From positions 1-7,964 of the forward strand of contig JAWAHN010000003.1 of the NCBI GenBank assembly GCA_038889235.1: 7,964 nucleotides of DNA, read 5' to 3'. A program made the translations under genes and the position numbers. The number at the start of each line of letters is the position of its first letter. Position 1 is the stretch's first letter. This DNA comes from Candidatus Jordarchaeales archaeon. Its GTDB lineage: Archaea; Asgardarchaeota; Jordiarchaeia; Jordiarchaeales; Freyrarchaeaceae. Shown here one piece after another: positions 1 to 6,050 of the stretch. Under the pieces are notes generated by a model that saw only the letters and a program-made list of their open reading frames with translations, was not told the DNA's origin and searched no databases.

Positions 1-480
1 GGGACTGTTTTTGTTTCCTTGTGTTTTTTTGTTTGTTTTTTGTTTTTTAAGTTTTTTCTTTTTCTTTTTTTGTTTGGTTTTCGGAACATTGGTTTTTTGG
101 TTTGGGGTTTATAAGGATGTTCCGGAACTGGAAAGAATTTTTTATGTTTTCTTTGTCTTCAAAGATATTTCTTTTTTCTTATTTATCTTTTTTCGAGTTT
201 GGGATGTGTGTTTAATGTTTTTTCTTTTTATATTGTTGTTTTTTCTGTTTTTTGTTTCTTTTTTTCTTTTTTTGTTCTTTTTTCTTTTTTGTTTTTTCTT
301 TTTTTGTTTTTTCTGGGCTTTTTCTTTCTTTTTCATTTTAAGGTGTTGTTTTTGGGTGTGGTTGGGTGTGGGTCTTGTTCCGCTGGGGTATTTAAGTTTT
401 TCGGTTTTGTTGTTTGGGTTTTTGGTTGTTGTGTGTTTTTGTTTTTTCTGTTTTTTGTTGGTAGGTGGTGGGTGTTCTAA
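1..480. other. T-rich low-complexity non-coding tract
   Basis: By hand count about 300 of these 480 bases are T, most of the rest are G, and A and C are scarce; one 60-base line (241-300) has 50 T. Open frames run through it on both strands, but their products are almost pure Phe/Leu/Val on the plus strand or Lys/Asn/Arg on the minus strand, which is what such composition yields by chance. No ribosome binding site or domain supports them, and the plus-strand frame runs out of frame into the thiolase gene. I see no gene here. The tract ends just before the thiolase promoter. It could be an easily melted element, a long untranslated or regulatory region, or extreme strand-biased mutation. Confidence 0.75.
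82..128. repeat. Inverted GGAAC repeats and a perfect 10-bp palindrome
   Basis: CGGAACAT (82-89) is the reverse complement of ATGTTCCG (117-124), with a 27-base spacer. The second copy overlaps a perfect palindrome, GTTCCGGAAC (119-128), so the half-site CGGAAC/GTTCCG occurs three times in 47 bases. The spacer contains a TATA-like string, TTTATAAG (107-114). The island stands out because the surrounding tract is nearly all T. It could be an operator or a hairpin in a transcript; no protein partner can be named from sequence. Confidence 0.5.
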
Positions 481-504
481 TGAGTTTGGTGTTTTTGAAC
501 AAAA

Positions 505-515
505 TTTTTATAAAG
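505..515 (+). promoter_or_regulatory. TATA box of the thiolase gene
   Basis: TTTTTATAAAG is preceded by the A-rich ACAAAA (499-504), which fits an archaeal BRE plus TATA box. With the usual spacing of about 25 bases, transcription would begin near 535, giving a leader of about 20 bases that still includes the ribosome binding site. Confidence 0.6.
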
Positions 516-541
516 AGAATCTTTTCATTCGGTTTCCAGAA

Positions 542-548
542 GGGAGGT
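542..548 (+). promoter_or_regulatory. Ribosome binding site deciding the thiolase start
   Basis: GGGAGGT lies seven bases before the ATG at 556 but only one base before the in-frame TTG at 550. The ATG is therefore the better start. Confidence 0.7.
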
Positions 549-555
549 TTTGGAT

Positions 556-1806
556 ATGGTTGAGGAAGTATATATTGTGGATTTCTTGCGGACTCCGTAT
601 TCTAGGTCGAGGCCTACGAAGCCTGAGACGGATGTTTTCAATAAGGCTTACATGCCGGATATGGCTGCGATGCTTGTGAGGAAGATGATTGAGAGGACGG
701 GGATTAATCCAGAGGAGATCGGTGACGTGATAACTGGTTGCACTATGCAGATGAAGGAGCAGTGGCTTTATGGTGGTAGGATTATCAATATTTTGGCGGA
801 CTTGCCGATAAATGTTCCGGCTCAGGGTACGGAGCGTGTCTGTATTTCGGGTATGTCTGCTATGCATCAGTGTGTGATGGAGATTGCTTTGGGGTACTCT
901 GATATAGCGATAGCGTGTGGCATAGAGCATATGACTCACCTTCCGATGCAGTTGGACCTTAACCCTCACCTTGGGGTTTCTCCGACGCTTCTTACGAGGA
1001 GGGATCTTATAGAGAAGTATGACTTGATTACTGCGATGAGCATGGGGTTGACTGCTGAGAAGTTGTTTGCGAAGTACAAGGATGTGTTTGGTTGGACTAA
1101 GAGGGACTTGGATGAGTGGGCTTACAGGAGTCACATGCGTGCGGCTCAGGCGTTGAAGGAGGGTTACTTTAGGAATGGTGCGGGTTACCCTGAGGGTAGG
1201 AGAGATGGAGAGATAGTTCCGGTTGAGGTTGAGCTTGCTGATGGTACGAGGAAGATTATTGACGTTGACCAGTCTATTAGGCCTGACACTACGCTTGAGG
1301 CTATAGAGAAGCTGCCGCCGGCTTTCAAGCCTGACGGTGTGCTTACGGCTGGCAACTCGTCTCCTTTGAATGCTGGAGCGTCTGCTATGATGTTGATGTC
1401 TAAGAGGAAGATGAAGGAGTATGGTTTGGAGCCTTTGGCTAGGGTTGTGTCTATAGGTTGGGCTGGGGTTGACCCGAGTGTTATGGGTGAAGGGCCTGTG
1501 CCTGCGTCTCTTAAGGCGTTGAAGCACGCTAAGCTGGAGGTTAAGGACATAGACTTCTGGGAGGTTAACGAGGCTTTCGCTGTTGTGACGTTGTTTGCCA
1601 TTAAGAAGCTTGGGCTGGACCCGGAGAGGGTGAATGTTAAGGGTGGAGCGATAGCTATAGGGCACCCGTTGGCGTCTTCGGGGATCAGGATTACTGGGAC
1701 GCTTGCCAGGATTCTCAACATTGAAGGGGCGAAGTATGGCTGTGCGACGCTGTGTGGCGGTGGTGGTCAGGGAGGAGCTACTGTGATTGAGAACGTGAAC
1801 GTCTAG
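556..1806 (+). CDS. Thiolase (acetyl-CoA C-acyltransferase), degradative FadA-like type
   Basis: This 416-residue thiolase has the length of a full family member. The family condenses two acetyl-CoA or cleaves 3-ketoacyl-CoA with CoA, in the cytoplasm. All catalytic landmarks are present: nucleophile Cys96 in ERVCISG, the VNEAFA motif at 337-342, His370 in GHPLASSG, and Cys400 in the glycine loop CGGGGQGG. GEGPVPA (311-317) resembles the FadA-type GxGPVPA stretch. The GHPLASSG segment differs from the usual GHPLGASG. The ATG at 556 is preferred over TTG at 550 by ribosome-binding-site spacing. No DUF35 partner, HMG-CoA synthase or beta-oxidation gene sits beside it, so I cannot tell fatty-acid breakdown from acetoacetyl-CoA formation. 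Wobble positions are strikingly rich in T and G. Confidence 0.93.
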   Translation: MVEEVYIVDFLRTPYSRSRPTKPETDVFNKAYMPDMAAMLVRKMIERTGINPEEIGDVITGCTMQMKEQWLYGGRIINILADLPINVPAQGTERVCISGMSAMHQCVMEIALGYSDIAIACGIEHMTHLPMQLDLNPHLGVSPTLLTRRDLIEKYDLITAMSMGLTAEKLFAKYKDVFGWTKRDLDEWAYRSHMRAAQALKEGYFRNGAGYPEGRRDGEIVPVEVELADGTRKIIDVDQSIRPDTTLEAIEKLPPAFKPDGVLTAGNSSPLNAGASAMMLMSKRKMKEYGLEPLARVVSIGWAGVDPSVMGEGPVPASLKALKHAKLEVKDIDFWEVNEAFAVVTLFAIKKLGLDPERVNVKGGAIAIGHPLASSGIRITGTLARILNIEGAKYGCATLCGGGGQGGATVIENVNV

Positions 1807-1844
1807 CCTCCCTCCTCTTCTTATTTTTGGGGGTTTGGTTTCTT

Positions 1845-2504
1845 TTGAGCTATGCTGTTTCTTGGAGTGGTGGTAAGGATAGTTGCCTCGCGTTTTGTGA
1901 GGCTTTGCGTAGGGGTTTGAGGGTTTCGCACTTGGTGAACTTCGTGTATGGGGGTTTGGTTCGCTCTCACGGTGTGTCTGCCGGCTTGGTTCGGCTTCAG
2001 GCTGAGCTTGCGGGTTTACCCGTAGTTCAGGTTGAGACGGGCTGGGAGGATTATGAGTACAATTTTAAGAGGGCTGCTCTCTCCCTTATTCCGCTTGGCG
2101 TTAAGGGTATGGTTTTCGGGGACATATATGTGGAGGAGCATAGGAGGTGGGTTGAGAGGGTTTGCGGCGAGCTCGGCCTTGAAGCCGTGGAGCCTTTGTG
2201 GGGGATGAAGCCTAGGGAGGTTATCTCTCGCCTATTGGACTACGGGATTGAGGCTGTGATTGTTTCCGCCCGTTCCAGTATCATAGGTGAGGAGTGGGCT
2301 GGGCGCCTGGTGAGCTGGGAGTTTGTGGACTTTCTCGAGGAGAGGGGGATTGACGTGTGTGGGGAGAACGGCGAGTACCACACTCTCGTCGTGAAGGCTC
2401 CGGTTTTCAGGGGGAGGGTGAACGTGAAGGTTGAGCGTGTTGTTAGGGAGGGGGACCGCTGGGTTGCGGTTGTCAGCTTGGCTGGAGTGCACTCTGGGTT
2501 TTGA
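1845..2504 (+). CDS. Dph6-related PP-loop ATP pyrophosphatase (diphthine-ammonia ligase family)
   Basis: This 219-residue PP-loop ATPase has the nucleotide loop SGGKDS at residues 8-13, a GDIYVEEHRRW segment, EPLWG, and the C-terminal signature GENGEYHT before APVF. Length and motif order match the Dph6/COG2102 family. Dph6 itself makes the final amide of diphthamide on elongation factor 2, using ATP and ammonia. From memory, archaeal Dph6 usually reads GEGGEFET at the signature, whereas GENGEYHT is common in the bacterial-type paralogues whose substrate is unknown, so the diphthamide role is not secure. I chose TTG at 1845 because it leaves seven residues before the PP-loop, as is normal; TTG at 1827 would add six residues. 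No ATG precedes the PP-loop. The gene begins 38 bases after the thiolase stop and may share its transcript. Confidence 0.85.
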   Translation: MSYAVSWSGGKDSCLAFCEALRRGLRVSHLVNFVYGGLVRSHGVSAGLVRLQAELAGLPVVQVETGWEDYEYNFKRAALSLIPLGVKGMVFGDIYVEEHRRWVERVCGELGLEAVEPLWGMKPREVISRLLDYGIEAVIVSARSSIIGEEWAGRLVSWEFVDFLEERGIDVCGENGEYHTLVVKAPVFRGRVNVKVERVVREGDRWVAVVSLAGVHSGF

Positions 2505-2516
2505 CGCTTAAAGGTG

Positions 2517-2521
2517 TTTTT
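2517..2521 (+). terminator. T-run between convergent genes
   Basis: The 33-base gap between the Dph6-like gene and the convergent UroD-like gene contains TTTTT 12 bases after the plus-strand stop. Archaeal polymerases often stop at such U-runs without a hairpin. The minus strand shows no comparable run here. Confidence 0.35.
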
Positions 2522-2537
2522 CTCCCCGGGTTTTGGT

Positions 2538-3671
2538 TTACGCTCTGTAGAAGCCGTACTTCATCACGGAGTCCTTCATCGCCTTGAGGTTTTCTGGGGG
2601 TATGTTGTCTGGGAGGACGCATGAGGAGCAGAGCATGTAGCCGCCGCCCTCCATGCACTCTTCTATCTGCCTCCTGCAGTATTCTTCGACTTCTCTCGGT
2701 GTTCCGAGCGCCGTCACGTGTGGGGGTATGCTCCCCATTATGCAGGCTCTTCCCCCGAGTATTTCTTTTGCCTTGAATATGTCTGTCTGGTCGAAGTGGA
2801 ACCACGTTTTTCCCTTCGGGAACTCTGTGAAGTAGTCTAGGACCGCGGTGTAGTCGTTGTCGAGGTGGAACAGCACTATGTATCCCTTCCTTATTATTTC
2901 TTCTGCTATTTTCTTTATGTGGGGCCAGAATAGGTCGAACCTTTTCGGGGAGATTATGTTTGGGGCGACGCGGGAGAACCCGTAGACGACTATCTTGGGC
3001 TCGGCTTCTCCTGCTGTAAACCTGACCTGCGGGTCTATGGTTGCTATCATTTCTTCTGTTGTCGCTTCGCATGCTGCGACCAGCGTGTCCGGGATTTGGA
3101 CGACGTCGAGGAGGTACTTGTCGAAGCTCCTGAGGAAGGATATCACGTCTACGGGTGGCTCAACCACGGCGTGGCCTAGGGTTAAAACGTCCATCTCTCT
3201 TAGCCAGGAGGCGGTGTCGAGCTCCGCGTACTGCGTGGCGTACTTTACGAGCTCGCTTTCAAGCTCGGGCCTTCTCTTGAAGGGGGCGAACCCCTTCTCT
3301 ATGACCGTCTTGTAGTCCTCTCTTTTCATGATCTCTCTTTCTATCATTTGCTCCGGTGTGTTCCCTTTTGGGAGCTGCCAGTCGAAGTAGAACATGCTGT
3401 GCGAGTTAGGCCAGGGAAGGTAGTAGATTATTATTGGTGAGCAGCCCGAGTATATGTCGAAGCCGCCGAACATCCTCCAAACCTTCTTCGTCGCTTCGTA
3501 TGACTTCTTCACGTCGAAGAAGAACTCCTCTATGGTCATCCCGGTCAGCAGCGCCTGTGCCGCGTGGAAGTCGGCGATGAAGGGCACGCGGTCGGGTTCC
3601 TTCAAGGCTAGAGCGGCTTCAACCCTCTCCCTTGGGGTCATCGTCTCCCTTTCATCCATCTTAAGAGGCAC
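2538..3671 (-). CDS. UroD/MtaA-CmuA superfamily protein (uroporphyrinogen decarboxylase-like methyltransferase fold)
   Basis: This 377-residue protein has the PF01208 layout: an N-terminal TPRERVEAAL...EPDRVPF segment (residues 12-31), a central TIM-barrel region, and the C-terminal ending GGGYMLCSSCVLPDNIPPENL (342-361 core) that in MtaA/MtbA-type corrinoid methyltransferases carries the last zinc-ligand Cys. Here that Cys is probably Cys351. The motif that is HxC in MtaA reads His269-Leu-Asp271, and a second HFD lies at 292-294. A methyltransferase or related role is thus more likely than heme synthesis, but HxD makes the metal site unusual. The GTG start is supported by GAGGTGA six bases upstream; the ATG four codons later is too far from it. 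It lies 151 bases after the C_GCAxxG_C_C gene on the same strand, with a weak promoter of its own between them. Confidence 0.85.
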   Translation of the reverse strand: MPLKMDERETMTPRERVEAALALKEPDRVPFIADFHAAQALLTGMTIEEFFFDVKKSYEATKKVWRMFGGFDIYSGCSPIIIYYLPWPNSHSMFYFDWQLPKGNTPEQMIEREIMKREDYKTVIEKGFAPFKRRPELESELVKYATQYAELDTASWLREMDVLTLGHAVVEPPVDVISFLRSFDKYLLDVVQIPDTLVAACEATTEEMIATIDPQVRFTAGEAEPKIVVYGFSRVAPNIISPKRFDLFWPHIKKIAEEIIRKGYIVLFHLDNDYTAVLDYFTEFPKGKTWFHFDQTDIFKAKEILGGRACIMGSIPPHVTALGTPREVEEYCRRQIEECMEGGGYMLCSSCVLPDNIPPENLKAMKDSVMKYGFYRA

Positions 3672-3677
3672 AGTTTT

Positions 3678-3684
3678 TCACCTC
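3678..3684 (-). promoter_or_regulatory. Ribosome binding site deciding the UroD-like start
   Basis: On the minus strand this reads GAGGTGA, six bases before GTG at 3671 and 18 bases before the next ATG at 3659. It therefore selects the GTG. Confidence 0.7.
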
Positions 3685-3706
3685 ACTGTTTCAGGAAGGG
3701 TGGAAC

Positions 3707-3720
3707 TGGTAAAAATACGT
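3707..3720 (-). promoter_or_regulatory. Possible TATA box for the UroD-like gene
   Basis: On the minus strand ACGTATTTTTACC is preceded by the A-rich GAAAAGA. Transcription would start near 3690, about 20 bases before the GTG. The match is modest, and the gene may instead be read from the upstream gene. Confidence 0.3.
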
Positions 3721-3730
3721 TCTTTTCCTT

Positions 3731-3743
3731 GGGCTTTGAGCCC
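3731..3743. repeat. Small perfect hairpin GGGCT-TTG-AGCCC
   Basis: A 5-bp stem with a 3-base loop lies in the 151-base gap between the C_GCAxxG_C_C and UroD-like genes. It sits about 80 bases after the upstream stop and just before the possible promoter. No T-run follows on the minus strand, so a terminator role is weak. Confidence 0.3.
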
Positions 3744-3822
3744 TTCTGGTGAAGCCGCCCCTCTTGTTAGTGGTTGCGCTGCCCTTCTTGCTCCACGAGT
3801 TGGTTTGCCGGCTTCTTTTGGC

Positions 3823-4377
3823 TTAGAGGATGACGTCGCTTCTCCTCACGAACTTCGGGTTGAACTTTGCCACGCTTTCCACAGCCCACCTCGCTAGGTC
3901 GCCGGTCACGTTCTGGCACTCGGGTATCGCTTTACCATTCTTTGCGAGCGTGAGGAACTCTGCGAGCGACTTCGGGTTGCTGAGTATGTAAGCTTTCCCC
4001 CAGTTGTGGAACTGAACGTCGACACACCTTATCCCCCCATATTTCTCCCTCATTTTTTCGCCGACCTCCGCCACCGCTCTGCTCACGACTAGCACTTTTG
4101 CCACGTTTTTCTCCACGTTTTCCCGGGTGAAGCCGAAGCTGAAGCTTATAGCCATAGCAGCCCCGGCCATCGCGCCGCAGGTTCCAAGGGTCATGTTTCC
4201 CGTTCCGCCGGAAAGCCCTATGGTTGCCTTCCAGACTTCGTCGACGATTTTCTCTCCGGCGTATCCGAGAGTATCCATGACCGCGGCGAAGACTGTTGGA
4301 GCGCAGGCCCGCCACCTCGCAAGGTACTCGTAACCTTTTCGGTAGGCTTCGTCGAGCAAGTCGCTCAGCTTCTTCAA
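3823..4377 (-). CDS. C_GCAxxG_C_C family cysteine protein
   Basis: This 184-residue protein follows the C_GCAxxG_C_C (PF09719-like) pattern: Cys25 in RACAPTV, a glycine-rich GLSGGTGNM stretch (54-62) leading to Cys67 in GTCGAMAG, Cys118 in GIRCVDV, and Cys154 in PECQNVTG. The family is small, often encoded near redox genes, and presumed redox-active or metal-binding; no reaction is established. The segment around 67-83 is hydrophobic and small-residue rich, as in relatives. TTG at 4377 is chosen because AAGGAGG lies eight bases upstream and the next Met is at residue 34, after the first conserved Cys. The overlapping frame from TTG at 4381 has an arginine-rich nonsense product. The gene shares a divergent promoter region with the DUF169 gene and precedes the UroD-like gene on the same strand. 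Confidence 0.82.
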   Translation of the reverse strand: MKKLSDLLDEAYRKGYEYLARWRACAPTVFAAVMDTLGYAGEKIVDEVWKATIGLSGGTGNMTLGTCGAMAGAAMAISFSFGFTRENVEKNVAKVLVVSRAVAEVGEKMREKYGGIRCVDVQFHNWGKAYILSNPKSLAEFLTLAKNGKAIPECQNVTGDLARWAVESVAKFNPKFVRRSDVIL

Positions 4378-4385
4378 ACAACCAG

Positions 4386-4392
4386 CCTCCTT
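4386..4392 (-). promoter_or_regulatory. Ribosome binding site of the C_GCAxxG_C_C gene
   Basis: The minus strand reads AAGGAGG, eight bases before TTG at 4377. Two TTG codons in different frames (4381, 4377) follow it; spacing and product choose the second. Confidence 0.65.
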
Positions 4393-4411
4393 AGCCGGGA
4401 TTACGCGGACG

Positions 4412-4487
4412 CCAGCTAACTTCTAGTAGAGGAAATATTTTTTACTTTCCTGGTGTGAAGAAGAGTCTAGCTGATTCTAGAGGCTGG
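4412..4487. promoter_or_regulatory. Shared divergent promoter/operator region
   Basis: Between the divergent C_GCAxxG_C_C and DUF169 genes lies one AT-rich core, AAATATTTTTTACT (4433-4446), usable as a TATA box on both strands: starts near 4412 (minus) and 4465 (plus) would leave leaders of about 35 and 27 bases. The core is flanked by GGAAA (4431-4435) and TTTCC (4446-4450), an inverted repeat. Farther out are TCTAG at 4422, 4466 and 4476, and CCAGC (4412-4416) facing GCTGG (4483-4487). The symmetry suggests one regulator controls both directions. Confidence 0.45.
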
Positions 4488-4491
4488 AAGC

Positions 4492-5319
4492 GTGGAAAGT
4501 AAGATTGCTAAGGTGCTGAATTTGAGGTATGAGCCTGTCGCCATACTGTGGGTTGACGATAAGCCTGAGGGCGCGGCTCAGTTTAGGAAGGGTGAGCGTG
4601 GCTGCGTCATGGAGATGTTCGCGAGGTCTGCTCTGGGCGAAACGGTTGCTTTTGACAGGGAGACGATCGGCTGTCCGGGTGGCGCGACGGGGTTAGGTTT
4701 CGGGAACTGGTATGAAAGGTTTCCCGGCGGTCTTGAGGGCTTCTACTACTTCTTGTCGGTGGGTTTTGAGAACTGGGATAGGGGGCGTGAGATCGCTAGG
4801 AGGCTTAAAGCTGAGGGGGTGGTGCAGGACAAGATAGTTGAGAAGATTGTTCACGGGGAGAGGTATAAGAAGACGCCCGACCTTGTCAAGAAGTTTGTCG
4901 AGGGGTTGCCGGTGGTCAACGTTCCGAAGAAGTACGTGGTGTTTAAGCCGATGAGGAATGTTGGGGGTGGCGACGAACCCGTGGTTGTCGTCTTCACGGT
5001 GAACCCGCACCAGCTCTCCGCTCTGATAGTGCTGGCGAACTACGATAGGGATAGCTGCGACAACGTGGTTGCCCCCATGGGGGCTGGATGCCACCAGATT
5101 GGGATATACGCTTACAGGGAGGCGTTTTCCGAGAAGCCTAGGGCGGTCATCGGACTAACAGACCTGGATGCCAGGATGAACGTTAGAAGCCGCCTGGGCG
5201 ACGACGTTTTCACCTTCGCTGTGCCATACAGGATGTTCGTGAGCATGGAGAAAAACGTGGAGGGAAGCTTCCTAGAAGTGGGAACCTGGAACGAGGTTAA
5301 AAAGTACTTGGACGCTTGA
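4492..5319 (+). CDS. DUF169 family protein
   Basis: This 275-residue protein matches the DUF169 (PF02596) pattern. It opens with LRYEPVAILW (11-20), then Cys38 in ERGCVMEMF, Cys61 in IGCPGGATGLGF (60-70), a variable middle, an FKPM...VVVFTVNPHQLSAL region, a paired-Cys segment with Cys189 and Cys200 around VAPMGAGCHQI, and a C-terminal MNVRSRL...FAVPYRMF stretch. The four cysteines could bind a metal or cluster, but no function is established for the family. GTG at 4492 is the only reasonable start: GAGG lies eight bases upstream and the next Met comes after the first conserved Cys. It is divergent from the C_GCAxxG_C_C gene, and its stop is seven bases from the stop of the convergent gene. 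C use rises toward the 3' end. Confidence 0.85.
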   Translation: MESKIAKVLNLRYEPVAILWVDDKPEGAAQFRKGERGCVMEMFARSALGETVAFDRETIGCPGGATGLGFGNWYERFPGGLEGFYYFLSVGFENWDRGREIARRLKAEGVVQDKIVEKIVHGERYKKTPDLVKKFVEGLPVVNVPKKYVVFKPMRNVGGGDEPVVVVFTVNPHQLSALIVLANYDRDSCDNVVAPMGAGCHQIGIYAYREAFSEKPRAVIGLTDLDARMNVRSRLGDDVFTFAVPYRMFVSMEKNVEGSFLEVGTWNEVKKYLDA

Positions 5320-5326
5320 CCCCCCC

Positions 5327-6034
5327 CTACTTCCTCTCAACTTGGGATGGTTTTTTATGCTTCTTTTTCAGGGCTCTTTCCGCTAGAAACCGGGAGTACT
5401 TCTCCCACTCCGTTTCCCCTCCGCCTTTCCGCCTCCATATTCTGAAGCGGCAGGTTTCAGCTCCAGCCGGTATAATCCACTCGAACTTCACGTCGAAGTC
5501 TGCTCCGCCTTTCTCTCTGAGAAACCTCATTATTCCCTCGACCAGGTACCTTTGGATCCTGCAGTCGAATGGCCCGTAAACGTCTTGGAGGGGGCACCAG
5601 AGTATGTCGAACAGCGCTTCGTCCTCGCTCAATATTTCAGGCTTCTCCACCGAAGTCCACAGTATGGTGTTTATCGCTGTGGCGCAGAAGCTCGCCTTCT
5701 CTATCTCGCTGGTCCCCTCGGGGAAGACGGCCCCCTCAAACATCTGCCTCGCCACCTCGTAGCCAACCTTCCTCAGCGCCTCGTTGACAACACTCTGCCC
5801 CTCGGCTCCAAGCTTCTCCTCCACGTCCTCCACGACTTGTAGCAGAGCCTTAGCCATGAAGAGCCCCCAGATAAAGACTGTTGACGGGTCGAAGTCAGGT
5901 CTTACCGCGACGCCCCTTCTAAACCTCTCGACAGCCTTAGCGAATGGTGTGCCAAACCTGGTCCCCTTCCAGTTCTTTTCCTTGCGCTCACCACCAGCGA
6001 GGATGCCCCCCTCAATCAAGGCTAAAACCCCCAC
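5327..6034 (-). CDS. Four-cysteine protein, possibly ATC-hydrolase-like (PF14196-like)
   Basis: I recognise this 235-residue product only tentatively. It has an alpha-helical N-terminal half, then ASFCATAIN (Cys117), LWCPLQDV (Cys147), PFDCRI (Cys158) and AETCRFRIW (Cys195), ending in a basic tail with KKKHKK. The CP...C...GxxxCxF arrangement resembles the L-2-amino-thiazoline-4-carboxylic acid hydrolase family, many archaeal members of which have unknown substrates. No signal peptide or membrane segment is evident. The start is uncertain: GTG at 6034 has no good ribosome binding site, while TTG at 6019 has GGGGG nine bases upstream. The next Met is residue 60, so a non-ATG start is likely. 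The gene starts 16 bases after the ferredoxin stop, so the two are almost certainly co-transcribed. Confidence 0.6.
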   Translation of the reverse strand: MGVLALIEGGILAGGERKEKNWKGTRFGTPFAKAVERFRRGVAVRPDFDPSTVFIWGLFMAKALLQVVEDVEEKLGAEGQSVVNEALRKVGYEVARQMFEGAVFPEGTSEIEKASFCATAINTILWTSVEKPEILSEDEALFDILWCPLQDVYGPFDCRIQRYLVEGIMRFLREKGGADFDVKFEWIIPAGAETCRFRIWRRKGGGETEWEKYSRFLAERALKKKHKKPSQVERK

Positions 6035-6050
6035 GAGTCCAGTGGCGCGC

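Noticed and set aside
82-140. Replication origin with Orc1/Cdc6 boxes in the T-rich tract
   Set aside because: The GTTCCGGAACTGGAAA string has the wrong half-site spacing for an origin box, there is no G-run element, and no cdc6 gene is present.
142-336. A minus-strand frame encoding a Lys/Asn-rich product
   Set aside because: It is the complement of the T tract; pure low complexity with no supporting signals.
11-679. A long plus-strand open frame encoding a Phe/Leu-rich hydrophobic product
   Set aside because: It reflects the T-rich composition, runs out of frame into the thiolase gene, has no ribosome binding site and shows no domain.
508-1665. Long minus-strand frame opposite the thiolase gene
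   Set aside because: Its product is Arg/His/Leu-rich nonsense, and the sense strand encodes an intact thiolase with all motifs.
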